Notes under the pieces: model-generated
What the model saw: only the letters and a program-made list of their open reading frames with translations
The model's database searches: none
What the model was told of the DNA's origin: nothing
In this document: piece after piece, positions 43,613 to 53,460 of the stretch
How the letters are laid out: each line of letters opens with the position of its first letter
Numbering within the stretch: the first letter of the stretch is position 1
Translations under genes and position numbers: made by a program
Origin: Rhodococcus rhodochrous
Lineage (GTDB): Bacteria; Actinomycetota; Actinomycetes; Mycobacteriales; Mycobacteriaceae
Assembly: GCF_900187265.1 (NCBI RefSeq)
Contig: NZ_LT906450.1
Location: forward strand, 1,851,444 to 1,915,443
DNA length: 64,000 nucleotides
Reading direction: 5' to 3'

Positions 43613-45103
43613 TCATGCCTTCACGGCGACGGTGCGCGGCGCGGCCGGGCGGGTGGGACGACGTGCCGCCGGGGTGTGCTGCCGGTCGAGGGTCCGGCCC
43701 TCTGTGCTCACTTCGGTGGCGGTGGACCCGCGCTCCGCGGCCGCGTCCGGAGCGGTGAAGTCGTGCCGCAGGAAGGACTCGGGGGAGTCGTCGAGGATCT
43801 CCATCCACGGTGCCGGCAGCGGCGGAGCGACGGTTCCGGTGAGCGTCGAGGGGTAACTGTTGTTGCGGTAGCCCATGATGTCGCGCTTCTTGTCCTGTTT
43901 CCACTGCTTGAACACCTCCCCCTGGCGTTCGACGTGGAACTCGGGGTAATCGGTGCGGTCGACGAGATCGCGGATGTACGCGGCCTGGAAGTCGATTTCC
44001 TCCACCGGCGACGACAGCTTCTCCTCACGTGCCCGCCAGTGGTCGATGTCCTGCTCGCGGGTGTCGCAGTCGGGCAGGTCGACACGGCCGAGCATGAAGT
44101 CGCGTGCGTACCAGGCCTGGGCGTCGAACATGTTGAACGTGAAGTACTGGTCCTGCGCACCGAGGTACATCAGCTTCGGGTTGCGCTGGAAGAAGATGCC
44201 CTTGTAGATGTCGCGCGGGTAGAGCCGGTTGTTGGTGCGCAGTGCGAGTTCGTCGGGCAGGAACGGGTAGTGGTGCTTGTACCCCGTGCACAGCACGATG
44301 GCGTCGACCTCGCGGGTGCTGCCGTCACGGAAGTGGGCGACCTTGCCGTCGACATGGGTGAGCAACGGCACCTCGGAGAACTGCTCGGGCCAGTCGTGAC
44401 CCATCGGTGCGCTGCGGTAGCTGAAGGTGACCTGTTCGGCGCCGTACTTGATGCACTGCGTTCCGATGTCCTCGGCCGAGTAGCTGCTGCCGACGAGCAG
44501 CAGTCGCTTGCCGGTGAACTCGCGGGCGTCACGGAAGTCGTGGGCGTGCAACACACGTCCGGGGAACCGGTCGAGACCGTCGAAGTGGGGGACCTGCGGG
44601 GTGGAGAAGTGTCCGGTGGCGACGACGACGTGGTCGAACTCGTCGGACTCCAGCGCGCCCCGGTCGTGGTTCATCACCGTCACGGTGAACTTCTGCGTCT
44701 CGTCGGACCACTCGACCCACCGCACTGCAGTGTTGAACCGGATGTACTTGCGCACGTCGCTCTTCTCGACGCGACCCATGATGTAGTCGAGCAGGACGGC
44801 GCGCGGCGGGTACGACGGGATGGGGCGTCCGAAGTGCTCCTCGAAGGAGTAGTCGGCGAATTCGAGGCATTCCTTCGGGCCGTTGGACCACAGGTAGCGG
44901 TACATGCTCCCGTGGACGGGCTCACCGTGCTCGTCGAGTCCCGTGCGCCAGGTGTAGTTCCACATTCCTCCCCAATCGGGCTGCTTCTCGTAGCAGACGA
45001 TGTCGGGGATCTGCTCCAGACCGGCCTTTCGGGCTGCTTCGAAAGCACGCAGCTGTGCGAGTCCACTGGGACCTGCTCCGAGAATGGCGATCTTGGGCGT
45101 CAA
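43613..45103 (-). CDS. Flavin-containing monooxygenase, trimethylamine-monooxygenase-like
   Basis: A 496-residue flavoprotein closely resembling bacterial trimethylamine monooxygenase. FAD site [11 protein letters not shown] (residues 7-17), [18 protein letters not shown], family motif [11 protein letters not shown] and the NADPH site [13 protein letters not shown] are intact. It probably N-oxidises trimethylamine or similar amines, or sulfides. The start is TTG at 45103, supported by AGGAGA 8 bases upstream. Compared with usual Tmm (about 445 aa) it has a tail of roughly 45 residues rich in Ala, Arg and Thr. Confidence 0.88.
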   Translation of the reverse strand: MTPKIAILGAGPSGLAQLRAFEAARKAGLEQIPDIVCYEKQPDWGGMWNYTWRTGLDEHGEPVHGSMYRYLWSNGPKECLEFADYSFEEHFGRPIPSYPPRAVLLDYIMGRVEKSDVRKYIRFNTAVRWVEWSDETQKFTVTVMNHDRGALESDEFDHVVVATGHFSTPQVPHFDGLDRFPGRVLHAHDFRDAREFTGKRLLLVGSSYSAEDIGTQCIKYGAEQVTFSYRSAPMGHDWPEQFSEVPLLTHVDGKVAHFRDGSTREVDAIVLCTGYKHHYPFLPDELALRTNNRLYPRDIYKGIFFQRNPKLMYLGAQDQYFTFNMFDAQAWYARDFMLGRVDLPDCDTREQDIDHWRAREEKLSSPVEEIDFQAAYIRDLVDRTDYPEFHVERQGEVFKQWKQDKKRDIMGYRNNSYPSTLTGTVAPPLPAPWMEILDDSPESFLRHDFTAPDAAAERGSTATEVSTEGRTLDRQHTPAARRPTRPAAPRTVAVKA

Positions 45104-45376
45104 TGTGTTTCTCCTGTGTTCGTGGAATATGTCGCGTAGTTCGTTGCTAGCACACGTCGTTGTTTTTGCGAACGATCCTCACGTCGTCGACGGCACAGAT
45201 TCTCGTAGGGAACGTGCAGGTCAATGCGGTGTACCAGCCGGGAAACCTTGCCGCTGCTGTTGTGAGCGGAATCACTGTAATGCGACAATTCTGGCATCCG
45301 ATAAGAATGGTTCTTCCGTGGGTTCGACGGCCCGGTACCGTCGCGGTGGGCGAGGTCGAGGCCGGAGGGGGCGAGC

Positions 45377-46918
45377 ATGACCGACAAGCCGGAGATCACC
45401 GCCGCGACCATCGCGGCCGGGTACGAAGTGATCGGCGAGGCGCTGGAACTGGGCGCCGTCGTGCTCGACGGCGTCGCCGATCCCGACGCGCCGGTGCGCA
45501 TCCCGCTCGCCACTCTGAATCGTCACGCGCTGGTCGCCGGTGCGACCGGCACGGGCAAGACCAAGACGCTGCAGGTCATGGCGGAACAACTGTCGGCGGC
45601 GGGGGTGCCGGTGGTGATGGCCGACGTGAAGTCCGACCTGTCGGGCCTGTCGGCCGCCGGCGAGCCCGACGATGCGGTGCTCAACCGCGCGGCCGACACC
45701 GGCGACGAGGACTGGACGCCCACGGGGCATCCCGTGGCCTTCTACTCGCTCGGTACCGACGGGGTCGGTATCCCCGTCCGCGCCACCGTCACCTCGTTCG
45801 GGCCGATCCTGCTCTCGAAGGTGCTGGGGCTCAACGCCACTCAGGAGTCCACTCTCGCGTTGATCTTCCACTGGGCCGACCGCCACGGCCTGCCGCTGCT
45901 CGATCTCGCCGACCTGCGGCAGGTGATCCGGCACCTGACGAGCGACGAAGGGCGCGACGCACTCGCCGATCTCGGCGCCGTGTCGCCCGCGACCGCCGGC
46001 GTCATCCTCCGCGCGGTCGTCAACCTCGAGAACGCGGGTGGGGACGGATTCTTCGGCGAACCCGAACTGGAGGTCGAGGACCTACTGCGGGTGATCGACG
46101 GTCAGGGCACGATCAACCTGTTCGAGTTCGGCGACGAGGCCACCCGACCAGCGCTGTTCTCGACATTCCTGATGTGGTTGCTCGCCGACCTGTTCCAGTC
46201 GCTACCGGAGGTCGGCGACGTCGACACACCGCGGCTCGTGTTCTTCTTCGACGAGGCGCACCTGCTCTTCACCGATGCGTCGAAGGCGTTCCTGCAACAG
46301 ATCGAACAGACCGTGAAGCTCATCCGGTCCACGGGCGTCGGTGTGGTCTTCTGTACGCAGTCGCCCACCGACATCCCCCGGAGCGTGCTCTCACAACTGG
46401 GAGCGCGGATCCAGCACGCATTGCGCGCCTTCACCCCCGAGGACGAGGCGGCGCTCGCGAAGGTCGTGCGTACCTTCCCGAAGACCGACGCCTACGACCT
46501 CGCCGACGCTCTGACCGGTTTGGGGACCGGGGAAGCGATCGTGACGGTCCTGTCCGAGCTGGGCGCCCCCACACCGGTCGCCTGGACGCGTCTGCGACCG
46601 CCGCGCTCGCTGATGGGCACAGTGGGGGAGAGCGCGATGCGTGCGTCGGCGCAAGCGAACCCGCTCTACGGGAAGTACGGCCGCACCATCGACCGGGAAT
46701 CGGCCTACGAGAAGCTCACCGCGTCGGTGGTCGGGGCCACCGACGTCGAACCGATCCCGGACATGCCGTCGCAGGCGCCGGACGATGCCGGGGCGTCGGT
46801 CGTGGAGCAGGTGCTCGGCAGCGAAGCCGTGCGCAGCTTCATCCGCTCGGCGGCGTCCGCGGCCGGCCGGGAGATCGGCCGGAGCCTCTTCGGCACAGGA
46901 CGCCGCCGAAGGCGGTGA
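45377..46918 (+). CDS. HerA-like DUF853 ATPase
   Basis: A 513-residue ATPase of the YjgR/DUF853 family (Rv2510c-like). Walker A is GATGTGKTKTL (near residue 55), Walker B LVFFFDEAHLLF, and an Arg-finger-like region is in ARIQHALRAFTPEDEAALA. The family is related to HerA/FtsK pumps; the exact cellular role is not established. ATG at 45377 follows GGAGGGGGCG. It is convergent with cmrA. Confidence 0.88.
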   Translation: MTDKPEITAATIAAGYEVIGEALELGAVVLDGVADPDAPVRIPLATLNRHALVAGATGTGKTKTLQVMAEQLSAAGVPVVMADVKSDLSGLSAAGEPDDAVLNRAADTGDEDWTPTGHPVAFYSLGTDGVGIPVRATVTSFGPILLSKVLGLNATQESTLALIFHWADRHGLPLLDLADLRQVIRHLTSDEGRDALADLGAVSPATAGVILRAVVNLENAGGDGFFGEPELEVEDLLRVIDGQGTINLFEFGDEATRPALFSTFLMWLLADLFQSLPEVGDVDTPRLVFFFDEAHLLFTDASKAFLQQIEQTVKLIRSTGVGVVFCTQSPTDIPRSVLSQLGARIQHALRAFTPEDEAALAKVVRTFPKTDAYDLADALTGLGTGEAIVTVLSELGAPTPVAWTRLRPPRSLMGTVGESAMRASAQANPLYGKYGRTIDRESAYEKLTASVVGATDVEPIPDMPSQAPDDAGASVVEQVLGSEAVRSFIRSAASAAGREIGRSLFGTGRRRRR

Positions 46919-46945
46919 AGGAACGATTCGTTGGGCGGTCGCCCG

Positions 46946-47752
46946 TCAGCTGCCGCCGAGCTTCTTGTAGAACGCGCCGGCGATCGGGGCCGAGATGGAC
47001 CGCGGCGAGAACTGACCGGCAGCCGACATGGCCTTGCTGATCACACCGGGCACGATGCGCATCCGGTTCGCAGCGAGCGCGTCGAGCGACACCTTCGCGG
47101 TGTGTTCGCTCGAGATCCACAGGAAGTCCGGGACCAGCTTGTCGACGATCGACGCCTCGGCCGGGTCGGGTTCCTCGGTGCGCACCGGGCCGGGGGCGAG
47201 CAGCGTGATGTGCACGCCGGTGCCCTTGAGCTCACCGCGCAGGGACTCGGAGAAGGTGTTGACGAACGCCTTCGTCGCGGCGTAGGTGGCGTTGTTCGGG
47301 ATCGGCATGTTGCCTGCGGCCGAACCCACCATGAGGATCGCGCCGGAGTTCCGCTCGACCATCTGCGGCAGCACCGCGAGGGTGAGGTCGTGGACGGCGA
47401 CGGCGTTGAGCTCGACCTGTGCCCGCTCGTAGGCCGCGTCGAGCTCGGCGACCGCGCCGAAGGTGGCGATACCGGCGTTGTTGCACAGGATGCTGATGCG
47501 CCGACGTCCGAGTTCGTCGACGAGCGGCGTCCGTGCGTCGCGGTCGGACAGATCGCAGGCGCGCACCTCGACGGTCACGCCGTGCTTCGCGCGCAGGGTC
47601 TCGGCGAGGGCCTCCATCACCTCTCCGCGACGGGCGACCAGGATCAGCGAGTGGCCGCGGGCGGCGAGTTCGGTTGCGAGGGCCTCGCCGATGCCGGAGG
47701 ACGCTCCGGTGACGACGGCACGGGCATCGGGATGGGGATTCGGCAGAGTCAC
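46946..47752 (-). CDS. cmrA: Mycolate reductase CmrA (SDR)
   Basis: A 268-residue short-chain dehydrogenase very close to Rv2509. It reduces the 3-oxo-mycolate produced by Pks13 condensation to the mature mycolate. Cofactor motif VTGASSGIG (residues 14-22), CNNAGIATFG, GSAAGN and the catalytic TYAATKAF are intact, and the C-terminus APIAGAFYKKLGGS matches the orthologue. The GTG start is at 47752. Its presence is strong evidence for a mycolate-making host. Confidence 0.93.
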   Translation of the reverse strand: MTLPNPHPDARAVVTGASSGIGEALATELAARGHSLILVARRGEVMEALAETLRAKHGVTVEVRACDLSDRDARTPLVDELGRRRISILCNNAGIATFGAVAELDAAYERAQVELNAVAVHDLTLAVLPQMVERNSGAILMVGSAAGNMPIPNNATYAATKAFVNTFSESLRGELKGTGVHITLLAPGPVRTEEPDPAEASIVDKLVPDFLWISSEHTAKVSLDALAANRMRIVPGVISKAMSAAGQFSPRSISAPIAGAFYKKLGGS

Positions 47753-47882
47753 AGTGGGTCAGCGTAGCGGCAGGCTCGGGAGCGGCGACCGGGCCCGCCC
47801 CGGCCATGGGGCCGAGTCGTTCGGTGCCGCGCGACGGAGTCGTTCCATGCCACCGCAGCTCCGGAAGCCTAGGCTCCGGGGC

Positions 47883-49214
47883 ATGAATGCGTTCACGGAC
47901 ACGGCGAGCGGGGCCGGGGAGGCCACGACACGTCGTCAGGTCGTCTCGTGGGGTCTGTGGGACTGGGGTTCCGCGGCGTTCAACGCCGTGATCCTGACGT
48001 TCGTGTTCTCCGTCTATCTCACCGACGCGGTCGGCGACGACCTGCCGGGTGGGATCTCGGCGAGCACCTGGCTCGGATGGTCGCTCGGCATCGCCGGGTT
48101 CGTCATTGCCGTGACCGCGCCGGTGTCGGGCCAGCGGTACGACGCAGTCGGGCGACGGAAATGGTCGCTGGGCATCCTCACCACGGTCACCGTCGCGGCG
48201 ATGGCGGCGATGTACTTCGTGCGCGACGACTACCACTATCTGTGGCTCGGGCTGGTCCTGCTCGGCGTGGCATCCGTGATGTCCGAGCTCGCGCAGGTCC
48301 CGTACAACTCGATGCTGCGCCAGGTGTCGACGCCGGACGACATCGGACGGGTGTCGGGCTTCGGTTGGGCGATGGGCTATTTCGGTGGCATCGTGCTCCT
48401 GCTGCTGTGCTACACCGGGTTCATCGCCGGCGACGGCGACACCCGCGGATTCCTCGGTGTGCCCACCGAGGACGGCACCAACATCCGGCTCGTCGCGCTG
48501 TTCGCGGCCGTGTGGTTCGCCGTGTTCGCCGTGCCCGTGCTGCTCGCCGTCCCGGAGAAGCCGGTCGCGCGTGGCGACGTCGCCCGCCGCGCCGGTTTCG
48601 TCGAGTCCTACCGCGTGCTGTGGCGCGACCTGACGGAGTTGTGGCGGGCGGACCGTCGCACCATCTGGTACCTCGGGGCGTCGGCGTTGTTCCGGGACGG
48701 TCTCGCCGGCGTCTTCACCTTCGGGGCGGTCCTCGCCGTCACGGTCTACGGGATCGGAGCGGGCGACGTGCTGATCTTCGGTGTCGCCGCGAACGTCGTC
48801 TCCGCGGTGGGCGCACTGGTGGCCGGACGCGTCGACGACCGGGTCGGGCCCAAGGCGGTCATCGTGGGCTCGCTGGTCGCGATGATCGCGACCGGCATCG
48901 TCCTGCTCGTGGTGTCGGGTCCGACGATGTTCTGGATCTTCGGCCTGGTGCTGTGTCTGTTCGTCGGTCCCGCCCAGTCGTCGGCGCGGACCTTCCTGGC
49001 GCGCCTGACCCCGCCGGGACGGGAGGGGCAGATGTTCGGTCTCTACGCGACGACGGGACGTGCGGTCTCGTTCCTGGCACCGACGCTGTTCGGGTTCTTC
49101 GCGTGGTGGTTCGGCACCGACCGAGCGGGGATCGTGGGGTTGCTGATCGTGCTCGGCGCGGGCCTGGTGTCGTTGCTCGCCGTGCGGGCTCCCGAGACGT
49201 CGGCGCAGGCGTGA
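47883..49214 (+). CDS. MFS transporter, UMF1/Atg22-like
   Basis: A 443-residue transporter with 12 predicted membrane segments. SWGLWDWGSAAFNAVILTFV near the N-terminus, SELAQVPYNSMLRQVSTP and GPAQSSARTFLARLTPPGRE are typical of the UMF1 group. It corresponds to Rv2508c. Substrate is unknown. It is divergent from cmrA and its stop lies 6 bases from that of the convergent SGNH gene. Confidence 0.9.
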   Translation: MNAFTDTASGAGEATTRRQVVSWGLWDWGSAAFNAVILTFVFSVYLTDAVGDDLPGGISASTWLGWSLGIAGFVIAVTAPVSGQRYDAVGRRKWSLGILTTVTVAAMAAMYFVRDDYHYLWLGLVLLGVASVMSELAQVPYNSMLRQVSTPDDIGRVSGFGWAMGYFGGIVLLLLCYTGFIAGDGDTRGFLGVPTEDGTNIRLVALFAAVWFAVFAVPVLLAVPEKPVARGDVARRAGFVESYRVLWRDLTELWRADRRTIWYLGASALFRDGLAGVFTFGAVLAVTVYGIGAGDVLIFGVAANVVSAVGALVAGRVDDRVGPKAVIVGSLVAMIATGIVLLVVSGPTMFWIFGLVLCLFVGPAQSSARTFLARLTPPGREGQMFGLYATTGRAVSFLAPTLFGFFAWWFGTDRAGIVGLLIVLGAGLVSLLAVRAPETSAQA

Positions 49215-49220
49215 ACCGGC

Positions 49221-50111
49221 TCAGTCGGTGATCGTGGCGAGCACCTGATCGGCGGCGTTGCGGTGCCCGGCCGCGTTCGGATGCAGCGGGATCGATCCGG
49301 CGGCCGGCTGCAGGCCGGCCATCCACCGGGTCTCCGGATCTGCGCACGCGTCGTGGTCGCGGCTCGAATCGCGCAGATCGACGTAGTCCACGTCCGCGGC
49401 CTCGGCCTGCTCGCGCATGACGGTGTTCAACCGGTCGATCTTCTCCTGCAGGTAGGTCGCATCGTCGGGCCAGATCCGCTGCTCGGGGAAGCACCCGCCG
49501 TCGCGGATCCCGGTGGGATAGCCGACGAGCACGATGCGTGCCTCCGGGGAACGCCGGCGGATCTCGTCGATCACCGTGGTGTAGACGGGCGCGAAGGCTT
49601 CGATGGCGGCGTCGACACGGTCGGTGCCGTCCGGGGTGTTCGTGATCGCGCACGACGCACCATCGGGTGGCGCCGAGAGATTGACGCATCCCAGCGCCAG
49701 CTGGACGAGACCGATGTCGTTGCCGCCGATACCCACGGTGACGAGTTCGGTGTCGGGGCGCAGCGCGTCGTACTGCGGTGGCACCGTCGCGCCGCGGAAG
49801 GTGGTCTGCGGCATCGCGAAGTCGAGGGAGGTGGCGGCGCCGCACGAGGCGTCGACGAAGTCCTCGATGCCGAGATCGGTCGCAACGAGGGTGGGGTAGT
49901 TGCTCGCCGACCGCCCGCACGGATCGCCTTCGGTCTGCGGGGGGATTCCGGGTCCGGAGGTGAACGAATCTCCCAGGGCGACGTACGACGCGTAGTCTGC
50001 GGCCGCTTCCGGCTCCTGTGTGTCGGCGCAGGCGACCGTGCCCACGGTCGCGAACGCGATTGCGGCGCAGGCGATGACACCCGACCGTCGGAGGAGTCTC
50101 GGCATCGTCAC
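49221..50111 (-). CDS. Exported SGNH/GDSL hydrolase
   Basis: A 296-residue secreted esterase. A signal sequence (LLRRSGVIACAAIAFATVG) ends near TVACAD, which might be a weak lipobox. Block I GDSFTSGPG holds the Ser, block III VGIGGNDIG the Asn/Asp pair, and PLHPNAAGH the His. Several Cys pairs suggest disulfides. I chose GTG at 50111, with GAGGT 5-6 bases upstream; ATG at 50105 is the alternative. Substrate is unknown. Confidence 0.88.
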   Translation of the reverse strand: MTMPRLLRRSGVIACAAIAFATVGTVACADTQEPEAAADYASYVALGDSFTSGPGIPPQTEGDPCGRSASNYPTLVATDLGIEDFVDASCGAATSLDFAMPQTTFRGATVPPQYDALRPDTELVTVGIGGNDIGLVQLALGCVNLSAPPDGASCAITNTPDGTDRVDAAIEAFAPVYTTVIDEIRRRSPEARIVLVGYPTGIRDGGCFPEQRIWPDDATYLQEKIDRLNTVMREQAEAADVDYVDLRDSSRDHDACADPETRWMAGLQPAAGSIPLHPNAAGHRNAADQVLATITD

Positions 50112-50223
50112 AGTGGACCTCGCAATTCGGGGAGAAGATGTTTCCGAGGCTACAGGTGTGCCGGTGACGCGGGCGGGCGCCGAACACGGACCGCTCGGGT
50201 CGGCCGGGCACCGACCGCTGCGA

Positions 50224-51045
50224 TCATGCCTTGAAATAGACGATCTGGTGCGAGGTCGCGAGCAGGATGCCGTCGCGTCCCCACAGATGTGCGCTCTGGT
50301 CGAAGAAGCCCTGTTCGAAACGATTCGCACGTGCGGTCGCGAGCACGGGACTGTCGGATTGCGCGGCAACGGTCTCCGGGTCCGCGTGGAAGTAGACGGT
50401 CATCGAGACCGTGCCGGCAGGCAGCACTCGACCCAGCCGTAGGAAGGCGCGGGGATAGAAGATGTCGCACATCGCGGTGAGCGAGGCGAAGTCGAGCGGA
50501 CGCGACGGGACGTCGCGGACCCACAGTGTCGACGTGGAGTCGGCGACCTCCGCGCTGCCCTCCTCGGGAACGGCTCCCGCGGCGTACCTCATCTCGTAGT
50601 TGCGTGCCCACGCGATGTAGTCGGGCAGAGGTGTCGGCTCGAGCGAGTCGGGTGCCGGGGCGGTCGGTGCCTGCAGTTCGGTCGACGACCAGGTGGGGCG
50701 ACGAAGACCGAAGACGGCTGTCGCCGTGGTGGTGACCTCACCGCCCTGCGACAGCTCGATCGACCAGTGCTGGGTGGTCCGATTCGTGCGCACCGGGCGC
50801 ACCGCGATGTCGAACGGGCCGTCGGCGATGGGGCCGGCGTAGTTGACGGTCAGGGACAGCGGCATGCCGAGGACATCCGGGTGTCGTTCGACCGCGCGGA
50901 GGAGGGTCGCGGCGGTGATACCGCCGAACGGGCCGACCATGTTCGCGTAGGCGGGGTGCGTGTGCCCTTCGGTGTGATCGTCCCGGACCTCGAACAGGTC
51001 GACGGCAGCGTCGAAGACGTGAGTGGTCACCGAGACGTCGGTCAT
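50224..51045 (-). CDS. TesB-family acyl-CoA thioesterase
   Basis: A 273-residue double-hotdog protein. GHTHPAYANMVGPFGGITAA at the N-terminus and LPAGTVSMTVYFHADPETV plus FFDQSAHLWGRDGILLATS at the C-terminus are characteristic. It should hydrolyse acyl-CoAs. ATG at 51045 has GAGGAG 8 bases upstream. It is divergent from a TetR gene that probably controls it. Confidence 0.88.
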   Translation of the reverse strand: MTDVSVTTHVFDAAVDLFEVRDDHTEGHTHPAYANMVGPFGGITAATLLRAVERHPDVLGMPLSLTVNYAGPIADGPFDIAVRPVRTNRTTQHWSIELSQGGEVTTTATAVFGLRRPTWSSTELQAPTAPAPDSLEPTPLPDYIAWARNYEMRYAAGAVPEEGSAEVADSTSTLWVRDVPSRPLDFASLTAMCDIFYPRAFLRLGRVLPAGTVSMTVYFHADPETVAAQSDSPVLATARANRFEQGFFDQSAHLWGRDGILLATSHQIVYFKA

Positions 51046-51141
51046 GGCAGGGTCTCCTCGGAAAATGGTGTCGCGCAAGATCGGATCCGTACGACAACAT
51101 ACATAGAATATGGGGGACAACCACCACTGCCGGAGGAACGG

Positions 51142-51717
51142 GTGAGCGCTGCAGAACGACGGGACGGACCGCGCGCGGCGATGATCGCCAGCGCGATCGC
51201 GCTGATGAGCGAACGAGGGGTCGCGGCCACGTCGTTCCGGGACGTCCTCGAACACAGCGGTGCGCCGCGCGGTTCCATCTACCACCACTTTCCCGGCGGC
51301 AAGGCGCAACTCGTCGAAGAGGCCACGGACCAGGCCGCGAGCCGGATCGAGCGGTCGCTGACGGCGAAGGTCGACGGTCTCGGTGTGGTGGACACGGTGC
51401 GCGCCGTCGTCGACCTGTGGCGTGAGGGTCTCGTGGCCACCGACTATGTCGCGGGATGCCCGGTGGTGGCCGCCGGTCTCGGGACCGAACCGCGGGCGCG
51501 CGCACGGGCCGGGGAGGCCTTCGACACCTTCGTCGACGTCGTCGCGCGGTCCCTGGTGGCCGACGGCGTCGGCGCGGAGCGTGCGCGGTCGTTGGCGAAC
51601 CTGGTCATCGCCGCACTGGAGGGCGCACTGGTCGTGGCCCAGGCGCAGCGCAGCCCGGCTCCGCTCGATGCGGTCGTCGCCGAACTCGAAGTGCTGCTCG
51701 CCCCGGTCGTGGGCTGA
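51142..51717 (+). CDS. LmrA/YxaF-type TetR regulator
   Basis: A 191-residue regulator. The helix-turn-helix (FRDVLEHSGAPRGSIYHHFPGGK) with the GSIYHHFPGGK recognition helix and the CPVVAAGLG motif of the C-domain place it in the LmrA/YxaF group. GTG at 51142 has GGAGG 5 bases upstream. It is divergent from the thioesterase gene across 96 bases. Confidence 0.88.
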   Translation: MSAAERRDGPRAAMIASAIALMSERGVAATSFRDVLEHSGAPRGSIYHHFPGGKAQLVEEATDQAASRIERSLTAKVDGLGVVDTVRAVVDLWREGLVATDYVAGCPVVAAGLGTEPRARARAGEAFDTFVDVVARSLVADGVGAERARSLANLVIAALEGALVVAQAQRSPAPLDAVVAELEVLLAPVVG

Positions 51718-51740
51718 CGGAAGCCGCGGTGGGCGGGCTC

Positions 51741-52574
51741 TCAGCCGTTCCGCCGCCGCGTGACGGCGTTCGCGATCTCGTCCGGCGCCTCCTCCGGGAT
51801 CCAGTGCGAGACGTCGGGCAGGACCACGAAGTCGTACTCGGCGTCGACGAATTCGCCACACCGTTCGGCGCCGGCGCGGCCGATCGCCATGTCGGCGGTG
51901 CTCCAGATGTAGGTCGTCGGGACGCGGACCGGGGGAGTCGAATCGAGATCCCGTGTCATGGCGCGATACCAGTTCAGGGCAGCGGTCAGAGCGCCCGGCG
52001 CGGACATGGCGGCGACGTAGTGGTCGACCGAGTCGTGGTCGACGGCAGAGGTGAACATCGCCCGCAGGCGCCGCGCGTCGTCGGCGAGGAGGAGCTCCTC
52101 CGCCTTGCCCTCCTGGCGGAACAGGCCGATGTAGGAGGAGCGCTCGCGCTGGTCGGCGTCCTCCCGCAACGCCCAGCCGTAGGCAGCAAGGTGGGGGACC
52201 GAGACCGCGGTCAACGCCGAGACGCGGTCGGGATTGTGCGCGGCGAAGTACCACGCCACAGCGGCGCCCCAGTCGTGCCCGACGAGGTGGACGCGATCGA
52301 GCCCGAACTCGTCGAGCAGGCCGAGGACATCACCGGCGAGCGCCGGCACCCCGTAGTGCTCGACACCGGTCGGCCGGGCACCGGGGGAGTATCCGCGCTG
52401 GTCGGGGGCGATCACGCGGAAACCGCGCTCGACGAGCAGTCGCGCCACCGGCGTCCAGCTGCGTGATGTCTCGGGGAAGCCGTGCAGGAGCACGACGGGC
52501 GTGCCGTCCCTCGGACCCGCCACGCGCACGTCGAAGGTCAGGTCGTCGTAGGTGGCGGGTTCGGTCGATGCCAT
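51741..52574 (-). CDS. Epoxide-hydrolase-like alpha/beta hydrolase
   Basis: A 277-residue alpha/beta hydrolase. The oxyanion motif is LLHGFPETSRSW, the nucleophile Asp is in VGHDWGAAVAW and the His in DVSHWIPEEAP. An Asp nucleophile with HGFPE points to epoxide hydrolase or haloalkane dehalogenase rather than a serine esterase. ATG at 52574 was chosen; a GTG three codons earlier is open. Substrate is unknown. Confidence 0.87.
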   Translation of the reverse strand: MASTEPATYDDLTFDVRVAGPRDGTPVVLLHGFPETSRSWTPVARLLVERGFRVIAPDQRGYSPGARPTGVEHYGVPALAGDVLGLLDEFGLDRVHLVGHDWGAAVAWYFAAHNPDRVSALTAVSVPHLAAYGWALREDADQRERSSYIGLFRQEGKAEELLLADDARRLRAMFTSAVDHDSVDHYVAAMSAPGALTAALNWYRAMTRDLDSTPPVRVPTTYIWSTADMAIGRAGAERCGEFVDAEYDFVVLPDVSHWIPEEAPDEIANAVTRRRNG

Positions 52575-52652
52575 GGGAACCACGTTACGGAAGGGGAGTG
52601 TCTGCGACAGGATTTCCCGTCCACCTCGGCGAACCGGCGTCGCGCCGGCCTG

Positions 52653-53306
52653 TCACCGGTCGCCGGACGTCCGTCGCGGCCGCCATGCCGCCGCACCCAG
52701 CAGGATCAGACGCATCTGTTTCTCCGCGCGGGTGACGACCTCCGCCTCCTGCGCGCTGCCGGGACGTTCGACGGCGAGCAGGTCGAGGACGAAATCGAGC
52801 ATCGCGGTCACCAGCAGGTCGGCGGCCATCTCGAGATCGTCGAAATCCCAGTCCTCGAGGCCCGGGGAGCGACCCAGGTCGGCGGCGAGCTCGCTGGTCA
52901 GCAGGCGCAGCTCGACGGAGATCGCGGCGGCCACCTCGGGAACGCCGCCGTGGCGTTCGCGTGCCAGGAACCGGAAGGCAGCCTTGTGAGCCCGTACCTG
53001 CTGGACCAGCACGTCGAGCGATTGCCGCGCCCCTGCCGGGCCGGGTGTTCGACGCGCGTCGCGCAGCAGGCGCCGCAGCACCCGCATCGTGTCGGCGGCG
53101 AGAGTGACACCGAGCTCGTCCATGGACGAGAAGTGCCGGTAGAACGCGGTGGGCACGATGCCCGCGCTGCGGGCCACCTCCCGCAGGCTCACCCCGCCGA
53201 GTCCCCGGTCGGCGGACAGTTCGAGGGCGGCGTCGAGAAGCGCCTGACGTGTGCGTTCCTTGCGTTCGGCGCGGGTGGTCGGCGGGGGTACGGAAGCGGT
53301 GGACAC
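52653..53306 (-). CDS. FabR/DesT-like TetR regulator of desaturation
   Basis: A 217-residue regulator strikingly like E. coli FabR and Pseudomonas DesT in the recognition region: SLREVARSAGIVPTAFYRHF, then DELGVTL and a FRFLARER segment in the acyl-CoA-sensing domain. FabR and DesT sense the saturated/unsaturated acyl pool and repress desaturase genes. It is divergent from the reductase-desaturase operon, and a palindrome of the AGTGAACG type lies in between. The GTG start is at 53306. Recalled mycobacterial homologues of the target pair are Rv3230c-Rv3229c. Confidence 0.9.
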   Translation of the reverse strand: MSTASVPPPTTRAERKERTRQALLDAALELSADRGLGGVSLREVARSAGIVPTAFYRHFSSMDELGVTLAADTMRVLRRLLRDARRTPGPAGARQSLDVLVQQVRAHKAAFRFLARERHGGVPEVAAAISVELRLLTSELAADLGRSPGLEDWDFDDLEMAADLLVTAMLDFVLDLLAVERPGSAQEAEVVTRAEKQMRLILLGAAAWRPRRTSGDR

Positions 53307-53371
53307 CCCCCGAGTCTAGGCACGACGTTCCGGGCGGTGTCCGGTCATCTGTGTCTGCGGTCACATCGGGG

Positions 53372-53400
53372 TTGACAGACAGGTGTGTCCGACTGTCACA
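53372..53400 (+). promoter_or_regulatory. Candidate promoter of the reductase-desaturase operon
   Basis: A consensus -35 TTGACA at 53372-53377 is followed, after 17 bases, by GTCACA, a poor -10. The operator listed next lies just downstream, where a bound repressor would block initiation. Confidence 0.45.
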
Positions 53401-53406
53401 CTGATT

Positions 53407-53428
53407 TCAGTGCACATTCGTTCACTGA
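53407..53428. promoter_or_regulatory. FabR/DesT-type operator
   Basis: The core AGTGCACATTCGTTCACT (53409-53426) reads AGTGAACGAATGTGCACT on the other strand and is flanked by TC/GA. It is a near-perfect palindrome of the type bound by DesT and FabR. It lies 33 bases before the reductase start and between it and the divergent FabR-like gene. Confidence 0.7.
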
Positions 53429-53460
53429 GCACGCAGAGGTCTACCGAAAGGCGGACAGAC

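Noticed and set aside
51046-52254. N-terminal extension of the thioesterase frame
   Set aside because: The start ATG at 51045 has a good ribosome site, and the extension crosses the divergent TetR gene and the end of the hydrolase gene.
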